From Candidatus Krumholzibacteriia bacterium (lineage in GTDB: Bacteria; Krumholzibacteriota; Krumholzibacteriia; LZORAL124-64-63), in NCBI GenBank assembly GCA_014859985.1, contig JACZKN010000372.1, forward strand, positions 1-8,266: a DNA stretch of 8,266 nucleotides. Direction: 5' to 3'. The notes beneath the pieces are model-generated. The model was not told the DNA's origin. It ran no database searches and was given only the letters and a program-made list of their open reading frames with translations. The position numbers and the translations under genes were made by a program. Of this stretch, positions 1 through 7,700 are shown one piece after another (position 1 is the first letter of the stretch; the number at the start of each line of letters is the position of its first letter).

Positions 1-1680
1 GCCCCAGGCCCTGTCCGGCGTGGGCGCCCCGCCCACCAGCTGCGGCGCGGCCGGATCGTGCACGTCGATCACCTGCAGACCGGCGTCGTCGTCGGCCACG
101 TAGGCCCAGCCCCCGTCGACCCGCACGCTCAAGGCCAGGCCGGGCGTCGCGGCGAAGCCCACCGCCAGGGGTGCCGCGGGGTCCGTGATGTCCACCACCC
201 GCAGGCCGAGGCCGTACTCGGCCAGGTAGGCGTGGCTGCCCTGCAGGGCCACCGCCAGCACGCTGCCGGGCAGGTCCAGTCCACCGACCAGCACCGGGCT
301 CGAGGGCACGCTCACGTCGACGACCCACAAACCCGCGGCCGAACCGGCCAGGTAGGCGTAGCCGCCGGCGACCTCCACGTCCAGCACGTTGCCCGGCAGG
401 GTGAGCCTGCCCACGAGCTGCGGCGCCGTGGGCGTCGCGCAATCGATGATCTTCAGGCCGTCCTCGCGGTCGGCCAGGTAGACGGTCGTGCCCGCGACCG
501 CGGTCTGCAGCGTGTAGCCCGGCGTGTTGAGGGTAGCGATCAGCTGGGGGAACGACGGCAGGGAGATGTCCACCACGTGCAGCCCGTCCGTGGTGCCGGC
601 CAGGTAGGCCAGCGGGCCGGCCACCGTGACCCCCAGCACCAGGCCCGGCGGATCCAGGTGGCCCACCTCCTGCGGCTGTCCCGGGTCGCCCAGGTCGAAC
701 ACCCGCAACCCCGAGGCGCGGTCGGCCACCAGGACGTGATCGCCGGCGAAGGCCACGTCGTAGGCGTAGTCCGGGGTGTCGGCACCGCCGACGAGGCCGG
801 GACTGGTCACCGAGGCCACGTCGAAGATCTGCAGGCCAGGGTAGCCGTCCGCCAGGTAGGCCAGGCCTCCGGCGACCTGCAGCTCGCCCGCCAGCCCCAG
901 GGTCCCGGCCCGCCCCCGCAGCGTCGGCGCCGAGGGGTCGCTCACGTCCACCGCCTGCAGGCCCTCGGTCCAGCAGGCGACGAAGACCGTGTCCCCCGCC
1001 AGCGCCAGGCCCCGCGCGGGCCCGGGCAGGTCCAGTGCGGACAGATGGACCGGCACGAGGGGATCGGCCGCATCCACCACCAGCAGCCGGGCCCCGTCGA
1101 AGTCGGCGAGGTAGACGGTGGTGCCGCCGATGGCCAGCGCGCACGGGGCCATCCCCAGCTCCAGGCCGCCCAGGGGTGCGGGCGCCAGGGGATCGCCCAG
1201 GTCCAGGATCTGCAGCAGCGAATCGACCGTGGCGTAGAGCAGCGTCCCCGCCCGCGCCACGCTGCGCACCGTACCGCCCAGGTCGAGGCCGCCGCGGACC
1301 ACGGGCCGGGCCGGATCGGCGATCCCGATGATCTGCAGCCCGCCCGTCCCGTCGGCGAGGTAGGCGAGGCTGTCGGCCACGGCGATGCACCTGGCCTGCC
1401 CCGGAGTCGGCAGCCGGCCCACCAGCACCGGCAAGGACGGTGCGGACACGTCCACCGCCTGGAAGCCCGAATCCGCCGCGGCGATGAAGACGGTCTCGCC
1501 CACCCGCGCCAGGCACTGGGCCAGGCCCGGGGTCAGCAGGCCGCCCAGCAGCGCGGGCGCCGCGGGGTCGGCGGCGTCGAAGATGCGCAACCCGAAGTCG
1601 TCGGCCACGTAGACCAGCGGCCCGGCGAGATCCACGCAGCGCGCGGGCCCCGCGGTGGCTGCCGCGCCCACCCAGCGCAG
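1..1680 (-). repeat. Tandem 126-bp coding repeats (LVIVD blades), at least 13 units
   Basis: The aspartate ending the G-L-Q-V-V-D strand falls at residues 78, 120, 203, 246, 288, 330, 372, 414, 456, 498, 540 and 582, with Gly in its place at 162. The steps are 42, 42, 41, 43 and then 42 throughout. On the plus strand a GGCCAGGTAGG-like motif, the complement of the Y-L-A codons, recurs in exact 126-bp register at 94, 220, 346, 472, 598, 724 and 850; it is most degraded at 724. Blade sequences differ from one another, so this is an old protein-repeat array rather than a set of identical DNA copies. Confidence 0.85.
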
Positions 1681-1809
1681 GTGCCCCCGGTAGTCCTCGC
1701 ACTGGGCGGCCGCCGGCCGGGCCGCTGCCGGGCCCAGCAGGGTGAGCATGAGCGGGATCACGGCCACCGACCGGAGCCGGGGCGAAGGGCTGGACTGGGC
1801 GATGATCAC
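1..1809 (-). CDS. Exported LVIVD-repeat (beta-propeller-like) protein, 3' end outside window
   Basis: Reading the minus strand from GTG at 1809 gives 603 codons without a stop to the window edge, so the C-terminus is missing. An n-region with R11 and R13, a hydrophobic stretch at about 15-30 and an A-A-A/Q site near residue 35 look like a signal peptide, so the product is probably exported. From residue 44 the protein is tandem repeats of about 42 residues, each with a Y-[LV]-A strand, a G-L-[QR]-[VI]-[VIF]-D strand, a D-P-x-x-P turn and a T-P-G or L-P-G end. This matches the LVIVD repeat family, thought to form propeller blades. Thirteen are seen and a fourteenth begins. The GTG at 1809 was chosen because GGGGGAG lies just upstream (tight spacing) and it supplies the signal-peptide n-region; GTG 1767, GTG 1761 and ATG 1749 are in-frame alternatives without a clear Shine-Dalgarno. 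Family members are mostly uncharacterised surface or secreted proteins, and I cannot assign a ligand or activity. Confidence 0.85.
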   Translation of the reverse strand, partial: MIIAQSSPSPRLRSVAVIPLMLTLLGPAAARPAAAQCEDYRGHLRWVGAAATAGPARCVDLAGPLVYVADDFGLRIFDAADPAAPALLGGLLTPGLAQCLARVGETVFIAAADSGFQAVDVSAPSLPVLVGRLPTPGQARCIAVADSLAYLADGTGGLQIIGIADPARPVVRGGLDLGGTVRSVARAGTLLYATVDSLLQILDLGDPLAPAPLGGLELGMAPCALAIGGTTVYLADFDGARLLVVDAADPLVPVHLSALDLPGPARGLALAGDTVFVACWTEGLQAVDVSDPSAPTLRGRAGTLGLAGELQVAGGLAYLADGYPGLQIFDVASVTSPGLVGGADTPDYAYDVAFAGDHVLVADRASGLRVFDLGDPGQPQEVGHLDPPGLVLGVTVAGPLAYLAGTTDGLHVVDISLPSFPQLIATLNTPGYTLQTAVAGTTVYLADREDGLKIIDCATPTAPQLVGRLTLPGNVLDVEVAGGYAYLAGSAAGLWVVDVSVPSSPVLVGGLDLPGSVLAVALQGSHAYLAEYGLGLRVVDITDPAAPLAVGFAATPGLALSVRVDGGWAYVADDDAGLQVIDVHDPAAPQLVGGAPTPDRAWG

Positions 1810-1863
1810 GTCTCCCCCGGAATACGGTGCCTTGCGGGGCTGTGGTGCCGCGGATCCTGTGCG

Positions 1864-1869
1864 ATTGTA
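1864..1869 (-). promoter_or_regulatory. Possible -10 box for the LVIVD-repeat gene
   Basis: The minus strand reads TACAAT here, one mismatch from TATAAT, about 55 bases upstream of the GTG at 1809. It is one of the few AT-richer spots in this GC-rich gap. The hexamer 18 bases further upstream (TTCCCC, minus strand) matches TTGACA at only three positions, so the -35 is poor. Position and context support it; the sequence alone is weak evidence. Confidence 0.35.
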
Positions 1870-1964
1870 GGCGATCGGCCGCGTCCGGGGGAAGAAAAGT
1901 CGGAACGGGCCGGGCCGCCAGGCCCCGCGGCGCCCGACCGCAAGCCCTTTGGCCGGAAGTGTGT

Positions 1965-1970
1965 TAATAT
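1965..1970 (+). promoter_or_regulatory. Possible -10 box for the efflux operon
   Basis: TAATAT, inside the AT-rich run TTAATATA, stands out in this GC-rich region about 66 bases upstream of the channel gene's ATG. It predicts a transcript start near 1977 and a leader of roughly 60 bases. No convincing TTGACA lies 16-18 bases upstream. A TTTGGC at 1948-1953 is too close (11-base gap) to serve as a standard -35, so the promoter may depend on an activator or another sigma factor. Confidence 0.4.
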
Positions 1971-1979
1971 ACGCCCTTC

Positions 1980-1993
1980 GTGTCGCCGGACAC
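1980..1993. promoter_or_regulatory. Short perfect inverted repeat near the predicted transcript start
   Basis: GTGTC-GCCG-GACAC is a perfect 5-bp inverted repeat with a 4-base centre, starting about ten bases after the TAATAT box. It could be an operator half-site pair or a small hairpin in the 5' leader. Efflux pumps are often repressed by TetR or MarR proteins binding such sites, but no regulator is in the window and the arms are short, so the role is inferred. Confidence 0.3.
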
Positions 1994-2035
1994 TTGGACC
2001 GATGGAACCTATTCATCCCGAAAGGCGATCCGTCC

Positions 2036-3709
2036 ATGGAACGAGCGGTTCTCCGCGCCCTGCTGGGCGTTTTGGTTCCGGGATTGCTGGCGTGGTTGGC
2101 CGTCGGCCCGGGCGCCGATCCGGCCTCGGCCCAGACCAGCCCTGCCCGGGACGTCCGGAACGTCCAGAACCTCCAGAACGTCCAGAAAGCCCAGGCCGTC
2201 CTGGCCGCCGGACCGGACAGCGCCCTGGTCGCCACGCTGGCGCAATTGCCCGGCGAACGGCTGCAACTGGACGAAGCCGTGGCCCGGGCCGCCCGGGCGG
2301 CGACCGCCGCCCGCATCGCCGAGGCCGGACTGCAGGCCGCCGGCCAGGCCGTGCGCCGGGAGAAGGGCGCCTTCGACCCGGAGCTGTTCGCGGGCGCGGA
2401 TTGGTACGGCGCCGACACGCCGTCGGCCTCGCTGTTCGCCGGCGCCGACGTCCTGGAGACCGAGACCACCGACCTGACCGCCGGCGCCCGCATCCGCCTG
2501 CCCCTGGGCACGGAGCTCTCGGCGTCGCTGAATTCCCTGCGCACCACCAGCAACTCGGCCTTCGCGGCGCTCTCGCCCGAGTACCAGGCCTTCGGCGCCC
2601 TGAGCCTGCGCCAGCCGCTGTTGGAAGGCTTCGGTCCGGCGGCGCGGGCGGACCTGACGGCCGCCGAGCGGTCCCTGGCCGGCGCCGGGGCCCGTTACGA
2701 CGCGGCCCGACTGGCGGTGCGTGCCGAGGTGGAGATCACCTATTGGGGCCTCTATGCCGCCGAGCGCAACCACGCGGTCACCCGCCTGATCAGCGACCGC
2801 GCCCGGGCCTTCCTGGAGGACGCGCAGCTGCGGGCCCGGGCGGGCATCATCGGACCCAGCCAGGTGGCCAACGCCGAGTTCTTCCTGTCCGACGCCGAGC
2901 AGGCGGTCCTGGACACCGAGGAGCAGCTCGACCTGCTGTCTGACCGCCTGGCTTCGCTTACCGGGCGCCGTCCGGCGGCGGCGCAGGTCCGGTACCGCAC
3001 CTGGGACGCGCCGCCCCGGGACTTCCCCCTGGTCGATCAGGACGTCCTGGTCGCCGAAACCCTGGCCCGCAACCCCGACCTCCTGGCCCTGGCCGCCGAA
3101 ACGGACGCCCTGCGGGCCCGCGAGCGCGGCGCGGTCTGGGACGCCCGGCCCACCCTCGACCTGCTGGGCGGCCTGGGCGGCCGCGGCCTGTCCGGCTCGG
3201 CGCAGGACGTGTACTTTCCCGGGTCGGCGACGCCGGTGCGCACGGACATCGGCGGGGGCCGCGGCGACAGCTTCGACCAGGTGTTCGGCGGCGACTATCC
3301 CGGCTGGAACGTCGGCCTGGTGTTCGCCCTGCCCCTGGGCAACCGCGAGGGCAAGGGCGAACGCGACCGTCTGCGCGCCGAGATCGTGCGCGCGGAGCAG
3401 CTGCTGCTGGGGGCCCAACGCGTCCTCGTGGAGGACGTGCGCGCCCAGCACCGCGAGCTCGAGCGGGGCCGCCGGCGCCTGGAGATCGCCGAGCGCGGCG
3501 TCGCCGCCTCGGTGCGGCAGGTGGAGATCGGCATGGTCGAGTACCGCAACGGCCGCACCACGGCCTTCGAGATCGTGCGCCTGGCCGCGGACCTGGCCAC
3601 GGCGCACCAGCGCTATGCCGACGCCCTCGTGCGCACCGCCGGTGCCGCCGCCCTGCTGCGGCAGCTGACGGGCGGCTGGTACCCCGCAACCCGGACCGAG
3701 GAGGACTGA
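2036..3709 (+). CDS. Outer-membrane efflux channel, TolC/OEP family
   Basis: The product is 557 residues from ATG 2036, the outer-membrane exit duct of the pump encoded by the next two genes. Residues 1-32 form a signal peptide (E2, R3, R7, a hydrophobic core at about 8-24, cleavage near A-S-A/Q). No lipobox cysteine is present. Two outer-membrane-efflux repeats follow, at about 76-318 and 335-545. Family features include E-I-T-Y-W-G-L-Y-A-A at 233-242, long Ala/Arg/Glu-rich helices and a P-G-W-N-V-G-L-V-F strand followed by A-L-P-L-G-N at about 422-436. The frame stays open upstream to a TTG at 1949, but that codon lies upstream of the likely -10 box. ATG 2036 has GAAAGG ten bases ahead and starts directly with the signal peptide. 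Residues 33-75 are an N-terminal extension carrying a tripeptide repeat. Length is somewhat above E. coli TolC. Family assignment is firm; substrate is unknown. Confidence 0.93.
   Translation: MERAVLRALLGVLVPGLLAWLAVGPGADPASAQTSPARDVRNVQNLQNVQKAQAVLAAGPDSALVATLAQLPGERLQLDEAVARAARAATAARIAEAGLQAAGQAVRREKGAFDPELFAGADWYGADTPSASLFAGADVLETETTDLTAGARIRLPLGTELSASLNSLRTTSNSAFAALSPEYQAFGALSLRQPLLEGFGPAARADLTAAERSLAGAGARYDAARLAVRAEVEITYWGLYAAERNHAVTRLISDRARAFLEDAQLRARAGIIGPSQVANAEFFLSDAEQAVLDTEEQLDLLSDRLASLTGRRPAAAQVRYRTWDAPPRDFPLVDQDVLVAETLARNPDLLALAAETDALRARERGAVWDARPTLDLLGGLGGRGLSGSAQDVYFPGSATPVRTDIGGGRGDSFDQVFGGDYPGWNVGLVFALPLGNREGKGERDRLRAEIVRAEQLLLGAQRVLVEDVRAQHRELERGRRRLEIAERGVAASVRQVEIGMVEYRNGRTTAFEIVRLAADLATAHQRYADALVRTAGAAALLRQLTGGWYPATRTEED
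2150..2194 (+). repeat. 9-bp in-frame tandem repeat, five units
   Basis: Five consecutive 9-base units (GACGTCCGG, AACGTCCAG, AACCTCCAG, AACGTCCAG, AAAGCCCAG) encode D-V-R, N-V-Q, N-L-Q, N-V-Q and K-A-Q at residues 39-53 of the channel protein. The tract lies just after the predicted signal-peptide cleavage site and before the first conserved domain. The 9-bp unit means copy-number changes would keep the reading frame. Confidence 0.85.
3699..3704 (+). promoter_or_regulatory. Ribosome binding site for the adaptor gene
   Basis: A full AGGAGG lies inside the last codons of the channel gene, five bases before GTG 3710. It fixes GTG 3710, directly after the TGA stop, as the adaptor start and indicates coupled translation. 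Confidence 0.85.
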
Positions 3710-4789
3710 GTGGAGACCACCCTGCGCAACCTGGCGACCGCGGCGGTCGGGCTGGCCCTGCTGCTGGTGGGCTGCGGCGGACCCGACCAGCAGGCCGGCG
3801 GCTTCCAGCGCCCGCCCACGCCGGTGGAAACGGCGCCCGTGGTGACGGGCCCCGTGATCGACCGCTTCACCACCGTCGGCACCCTGGAGGCGGGCGAGGC
3901 CATCGTCGTCACCGCGGAGATCGACGGAGTCGTCGAGGCCCTGCCCTTCCCCGAGGGCGGCCACCTGGACCGGGGCGACCTGATCGTCCGCCTGGACGAC
4001 CGGCAGCTGGCGGCCGAGGCGCGGCGGGCCGCCGCGCTCAAGGACCAGGCCCACGCCACCTGGACCCGGGTGCAGTCCGTCGTGGACCAGGGCGCGGGCG
4101 CGCCCCAGGACCTGGACGACGCCACGGCCGCCCTGAAGGTGGCCGAGGCGAACCTGGCCCTGGCCGAGACGCGGCTGGCCAAGACCCGCATCACCGCCCC
4201 CTTCGCCGGGCTGGCCGGGGCGCGCCGGGTCAGCCCGGGCGCCTTCCTGCGGGCCGGCAGCGCGGTGACCGAACTGGCCCAGATCGACCGCCTGCGCGTG
4301 ACCTTCGCCGTGCCCGAGCGCATCCTGGGCGCCCTGCACACCGGTGCGGCCATCCACGTCGAGACCCCGGCCTTCCCCGACGCGGTGCTGCGCGGCACCA
4401 TCGACGTGATCGCGCCGCAGCTGGATCCGGTGACCCGCAACGCCAGCATCGTGGCCCGGGTCGACAATCCCGACGAACTGCTGCGGCCCGGCATGTCGGC
4501 CACGGTGTCGGTGACCCTCAGCGAGCGCGACAGCGCCCTCAGCGTGCCCAGCGAGGCCGTCTTCGTCGAGGGTGGGCAGAACTGGGTCTACGTCGTGCGC
4601 CCCGACAGCGTGGTCACCCGCACGCCCGTCGAGCTGGGCAGCCGCCTCGCCGACGCCGTCGAGGTCACCGCGGGCGTGGCCGCCGGCGAGGTCGTGGTCA
4701 GGGCCGGCCACCAGAAGCTGTTCGACGGCGCCAAGGTGACGCCCGTGGGCGCCGGTGCCGGCGGCCCCCAGGAGGACGCCGCGCGATGA
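3710..4789 (+). CDS. RND efflux periplasmic adaptor lipoprotein (MFP/HlyD family)
   Basis: A 359-residue adaptor that bridges the inner-membrane permease and the outer-membrane channel. The N-terminus has R6, a hydrophobic core and the lipobox L-V-G-C with C22, so it should be a lipid-anchored periplasmic protein like AcrA or MexA; Gly follows the cysteine. First half of the lipoyl-like domain is at about 62-98 (I-D-G-V-V-E, then P-E-G-G-H-L-D-R-G-D). A short alpha-hairpin at about 100-155 contains R120, V124, L135 and D136, resembling the channel-binding tip motif of RND adaptors. The second lipoyl half is at 158-192 (T-R-I-T-A-P-F-A-G), followed by a beta-barrel and a membrane-proximal domain (L-R-P-G-M at 258-262). 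It starts with GTG immediately after the channel stop and its TGA overlaps the permease ATG. Family and role are firm; substrate is not evident. Confidence 0.93.
   Translation: METTLRNLATAAVGLALLLVGCGGPDQQAGGFQRPPTPVETAPVVTGPVIDRFTTVGTLEAGEAIVVTAEIDGVVEALPFPEGGHLDRGDLIVRLDDRQLAAEARRAAALKDQAHATWTRVQSVVDQGAGAPQDLDDATAALKVAEANLALAETRLAKTRITAPFAGLAGARRVSPGAFLRAGSAVTELAQIDRLRVTFAVPERILGALHTGAAIHVETPAFPDAVLRGTIDVIAPQLDPVTRNASIVARVDNPDELLRPGMSATVSVTLSERDSALSVPSEAVFVEGGQNWVYVVRPDSVVTRTPVELGSRLADAVEVTAGVAAGEVVVRAGHQKLFDGAKVTPVGAGAGGPQEDAAR
4770..4775 (+). promoter_or_regulatory. Ribosome binding site for the RND permease gene
   Basis: AGGAGG lies in the adaptor's 3' end, ten bases before ATG 4786. 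With the ATGA stop/start overlap it supports translational coupling of adaptor and permease. Confidence 0.75.
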
Positions 4790-7700
4790 AACTCAGCGAA
4801 GTCGCGATCCGGCGTCCGGTCTTCGCCACGGTGATGAGCCTGGCCATCGTGCTGCTGGGCTACATCTCGTTCACGCGCCTGCCGGTGCGCGAGTACCCCG
4901 AGACCGATCCGCCCATCGTCTCGGTGACGACCTTCTACCGCGGCGCCAGCCCCAACGTGGTGGAGACGGAGATCACCGACGTGCTGGAGGAGCAGTTCTC
5001 CACCATCGAGTCGGTCAAGACCATCACCAGCAGCAGCCGCGAGCAGGGCTCGGTCATCACCATCGAGTTCGAGCTGCAGCGCGAGGTGGACGAGGCGGCC
5101 AACGACGTGCGCGACCGCGTGTCCCGCATCCGCGGCCAGCTGCCCCGCGAGGCCGAGGACCCGGTGGTCGCCAAGGTGGACGTCAACGCCCAGCCCATCA
5201 TGTGGCTGTCGCTTTCGAGCGGGAGCCACTCGGGCCTGGAGCTGTCCGACTACGCCGACCGCATCCTCAAGGAACGGCTGCAGCGCCTGCCCGGCGTCGG
5301 CTCGATCTTCGTGGGCGGCGAGCGGCGCTACGCCATGCGCATCTGGCTGGAGCCCCTGCGCATGGCCGCCCGCGGCGTCACCGTGCAGGACGTCGAGCGG
5401 GCCGTGCAAGAGGAGAACGCCGAGATCCCCGGCGGCCGCGTCGAGGGCGCCGAGCGCGAGTTCGCCGTGCGCACCCGCGGGGAGCTGAACACGCCCGAGG
5501 GCTTCGGCGCCATCATCGTCGCGCGGCGCGGCGACGAGATCGTGCGCCTGGACGAGGTCGCCGAGGTGGAGGTCGGCCCCGAGGACGAGCGCACCAAGGC
5601 GCGCTTCAACGGCAACACCACCGTGGGCATGGGCGTGGTCAAGCAGAAGCAGGCCTCGACCCTGGACGTGGCCGCCGCGGTGCGCGGGGCCCTGCCCGAG
5701 CTGCAGCAGCTGCTGCCGGCGGGCATGAACATCGCGCTGGCCTACGATTCCTCGGCCTTCATCCAGGCCTCGGTGGACGAAGTGGGCAAGACCATCCTGA
5801 TCGCCCTGTGCCTGGTGGTGCTGGTGGTCTTCGTCTTCCTGAAGAGCCTGCGGGCCACGGTGATCCCGGTGGTCGCGATCCCGATCTCGATCATCGGCAG
5901 CTTCACGGTCGCGTTCGCCCTGGGCTTCACCGTGAACATCCTGACCCTGCTGGCGCTGGTGCTGTCCATCGGCCTGGTCGTGGACGACGCCATCGTGGTG
6001 CTGGAGAACGTGGTCCGGCACATGGAGATGGGCAAGGGCAGGCGGCGTGCGGCCTTCGACGGCACCCGCGAGATCGGCTTCGCGGTGATCGCCACCTCCG
6101 TGGCCCTGGTCGCGGTGTTCATCCCGGTGGCGTTCTTGACCGGCTCGGTGGGCCGCCTGTTCCGCGAGTTCGGCATCACCCTGGCGGTGGCCGTCGCCAT
6201 CTCGTCGTTCGTGGCCCTGACCCTGACGCCGGTTCTGTGCTCGCTGCTGCTGCGCCGCAAGCCGACGGATCGTCCCCTGCGCTGGACCGAGCGCTCGTTC
6301 GACGCCTTCTTCGCCTGGCTCAACGGCACGTACGCGGCGGTGCTGCGGGTATCGCTGCGCGCCAAGCCGCTGGTGTTCCTGGGCGCCGCCGCGATGATCG
6401 CCCTGAGCGCGTGGCTGTTTGCGGGGCTGCCGGAGGAGCTGGTCCCGGTCGAGGACCGGGGCACCGCCTTCGGCATCGTGATCGCCCCGGAGGGCGCCAC
6501 CCTCGACTATACGGACCGCTACATGCGGCAGATCGAGGACATCCTGCTGCCGCTGCCGGAGCGGCGCGGCCTGTTCTCGGCGACGGGCCTGGGCTTCGGC
6601 GGCCCGGGCCGCGTGACCAACGGCTTCCTGTTCCTGAATCTGAAGCCCAGGGCGGAGCGCGAGCGCAGCCAGCAGGAGCTCGTGGGCCAGATGTTCCCGC
6701 GCCTGCTGGGCGTGCCCGGGGTGCTGGCCTTCCTGGTCAACCCGCCCAGCCTGGGCTCGCGCTTCAGCACCTCGGACGTGCAGTACGTGCTGCAGGCCGA
6801 CAGCTACGAGGAGCTGGGCCAGGCCGTGGGCACGATGATGGCCAAGGCCGGCGAGCTGGGCTACCTGCTGAACCTGGACAGCGACCTGCGCCTGAACAAG
6901 CCCGAGCTGCAGATCCGCATCGACCGGGAGCGGGCCTCGGGCCTGGGGGTGTCGGTGACGGACATCGGCACGACCCTGGAGACCTACCTGGGCGGCCGCG
7001 TGGTCGGCAGCTTCAAGCGGGGCGCCAAGCAGTACGACGTGATCGCCCAGATGCGGGCCGGCGGCCGCGCCACCCCCGACGTCGTCGGCCAGACCTGGCT
7101 GCGCGGGGCCGGCGGCCTGGTGCAGCTGGCCAACGTGGTGGACGTGCAAGAGACGGTCGCCCCCAAGGAGCTGAACCACTTCAACCGGGTGCGGTCGGCC
7201 ACCATCACGGCCAACCTGGCCCCGGGCGCGGGCCTGGGCACGGCCCTGGACGACCTGGACCGCATCTGGCGCGACGAGCTGCCGCGGTCGATCAAGCGCG
7301 ACCTGGGCGGCAGCTCGCGGGAGTTCCGCGAGAGCAAGGGCACGCTCTATTTCATGTTCGTGCTGGCGATCGTGTTCATCTTCCTGGTGCTGGCGGCCCA
7401 GTTCGAGAGCTTCGTCGATCCCCTGACGATCCTGCTCTCGGTGCCGCTGGCGGTGTTCGGGGCGCTGCTGTCCCTGTGGATCTTCGACCAGACCCTGAAC
7501 ATCTTCTCGCGCATCGGCCTGATCATGCTGATCGGCCTGGTGACCAAGAACGCCATCCTCATCGTGGAGTTCGCCAACCAGCTGCGGGCCCGCGGCCTGG
7601 AGATCGCCGAGGCGGTGGTGCAGGCGGCCGGCATCCGCCTGCGGCCCATCCTGATGACCTCGCTCTCGACGGTGTTCGGCATCCTGCCCATCGCCATCGG

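Noticed and set aside
1..1680. CRISPR-like array because of regularly spaced repeated motifs
   Set aside because: The 126-bp period encodes an in-frame 42-residue protein repeat; units are diverged throughout, with no constant repeat and unique-spacer structure.
1948..1970. Possible sigma-54 promoter (TTTGGCC region upstream of TAATAT)
   Set aside because: A TGGC -24 element is present, but there is no GC dinucleotide at the required -12 spacing.
1949..2035. Upstream TTG start that would add 29 residues to the channel protein
   Set aside because: It lies before the likely -10 box and would bury the signal peptide behind a non-signal-like stretch; ATG 2036 gives a normal signal peptide.
58..2943. 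A 961-codon plus-strand open frame across the LVIVD gene and the start of the channel gene
   Set aside because: Its product is a low-complexity Arg/Gly/Gln/His-rich sequence with no domain. It is antisense to a clear repeat protein and then out of frame with a clear channel gene; GC-rich codon use makes stop codons rare in such frames.
2009..4711. A 900-codon minus-strand open frame opposite the channel and adaptor genes
   Set aside because: Same kind of compositional shadow; both sense genes have signal sequences, Shine-Dalgarno sites and family domains.
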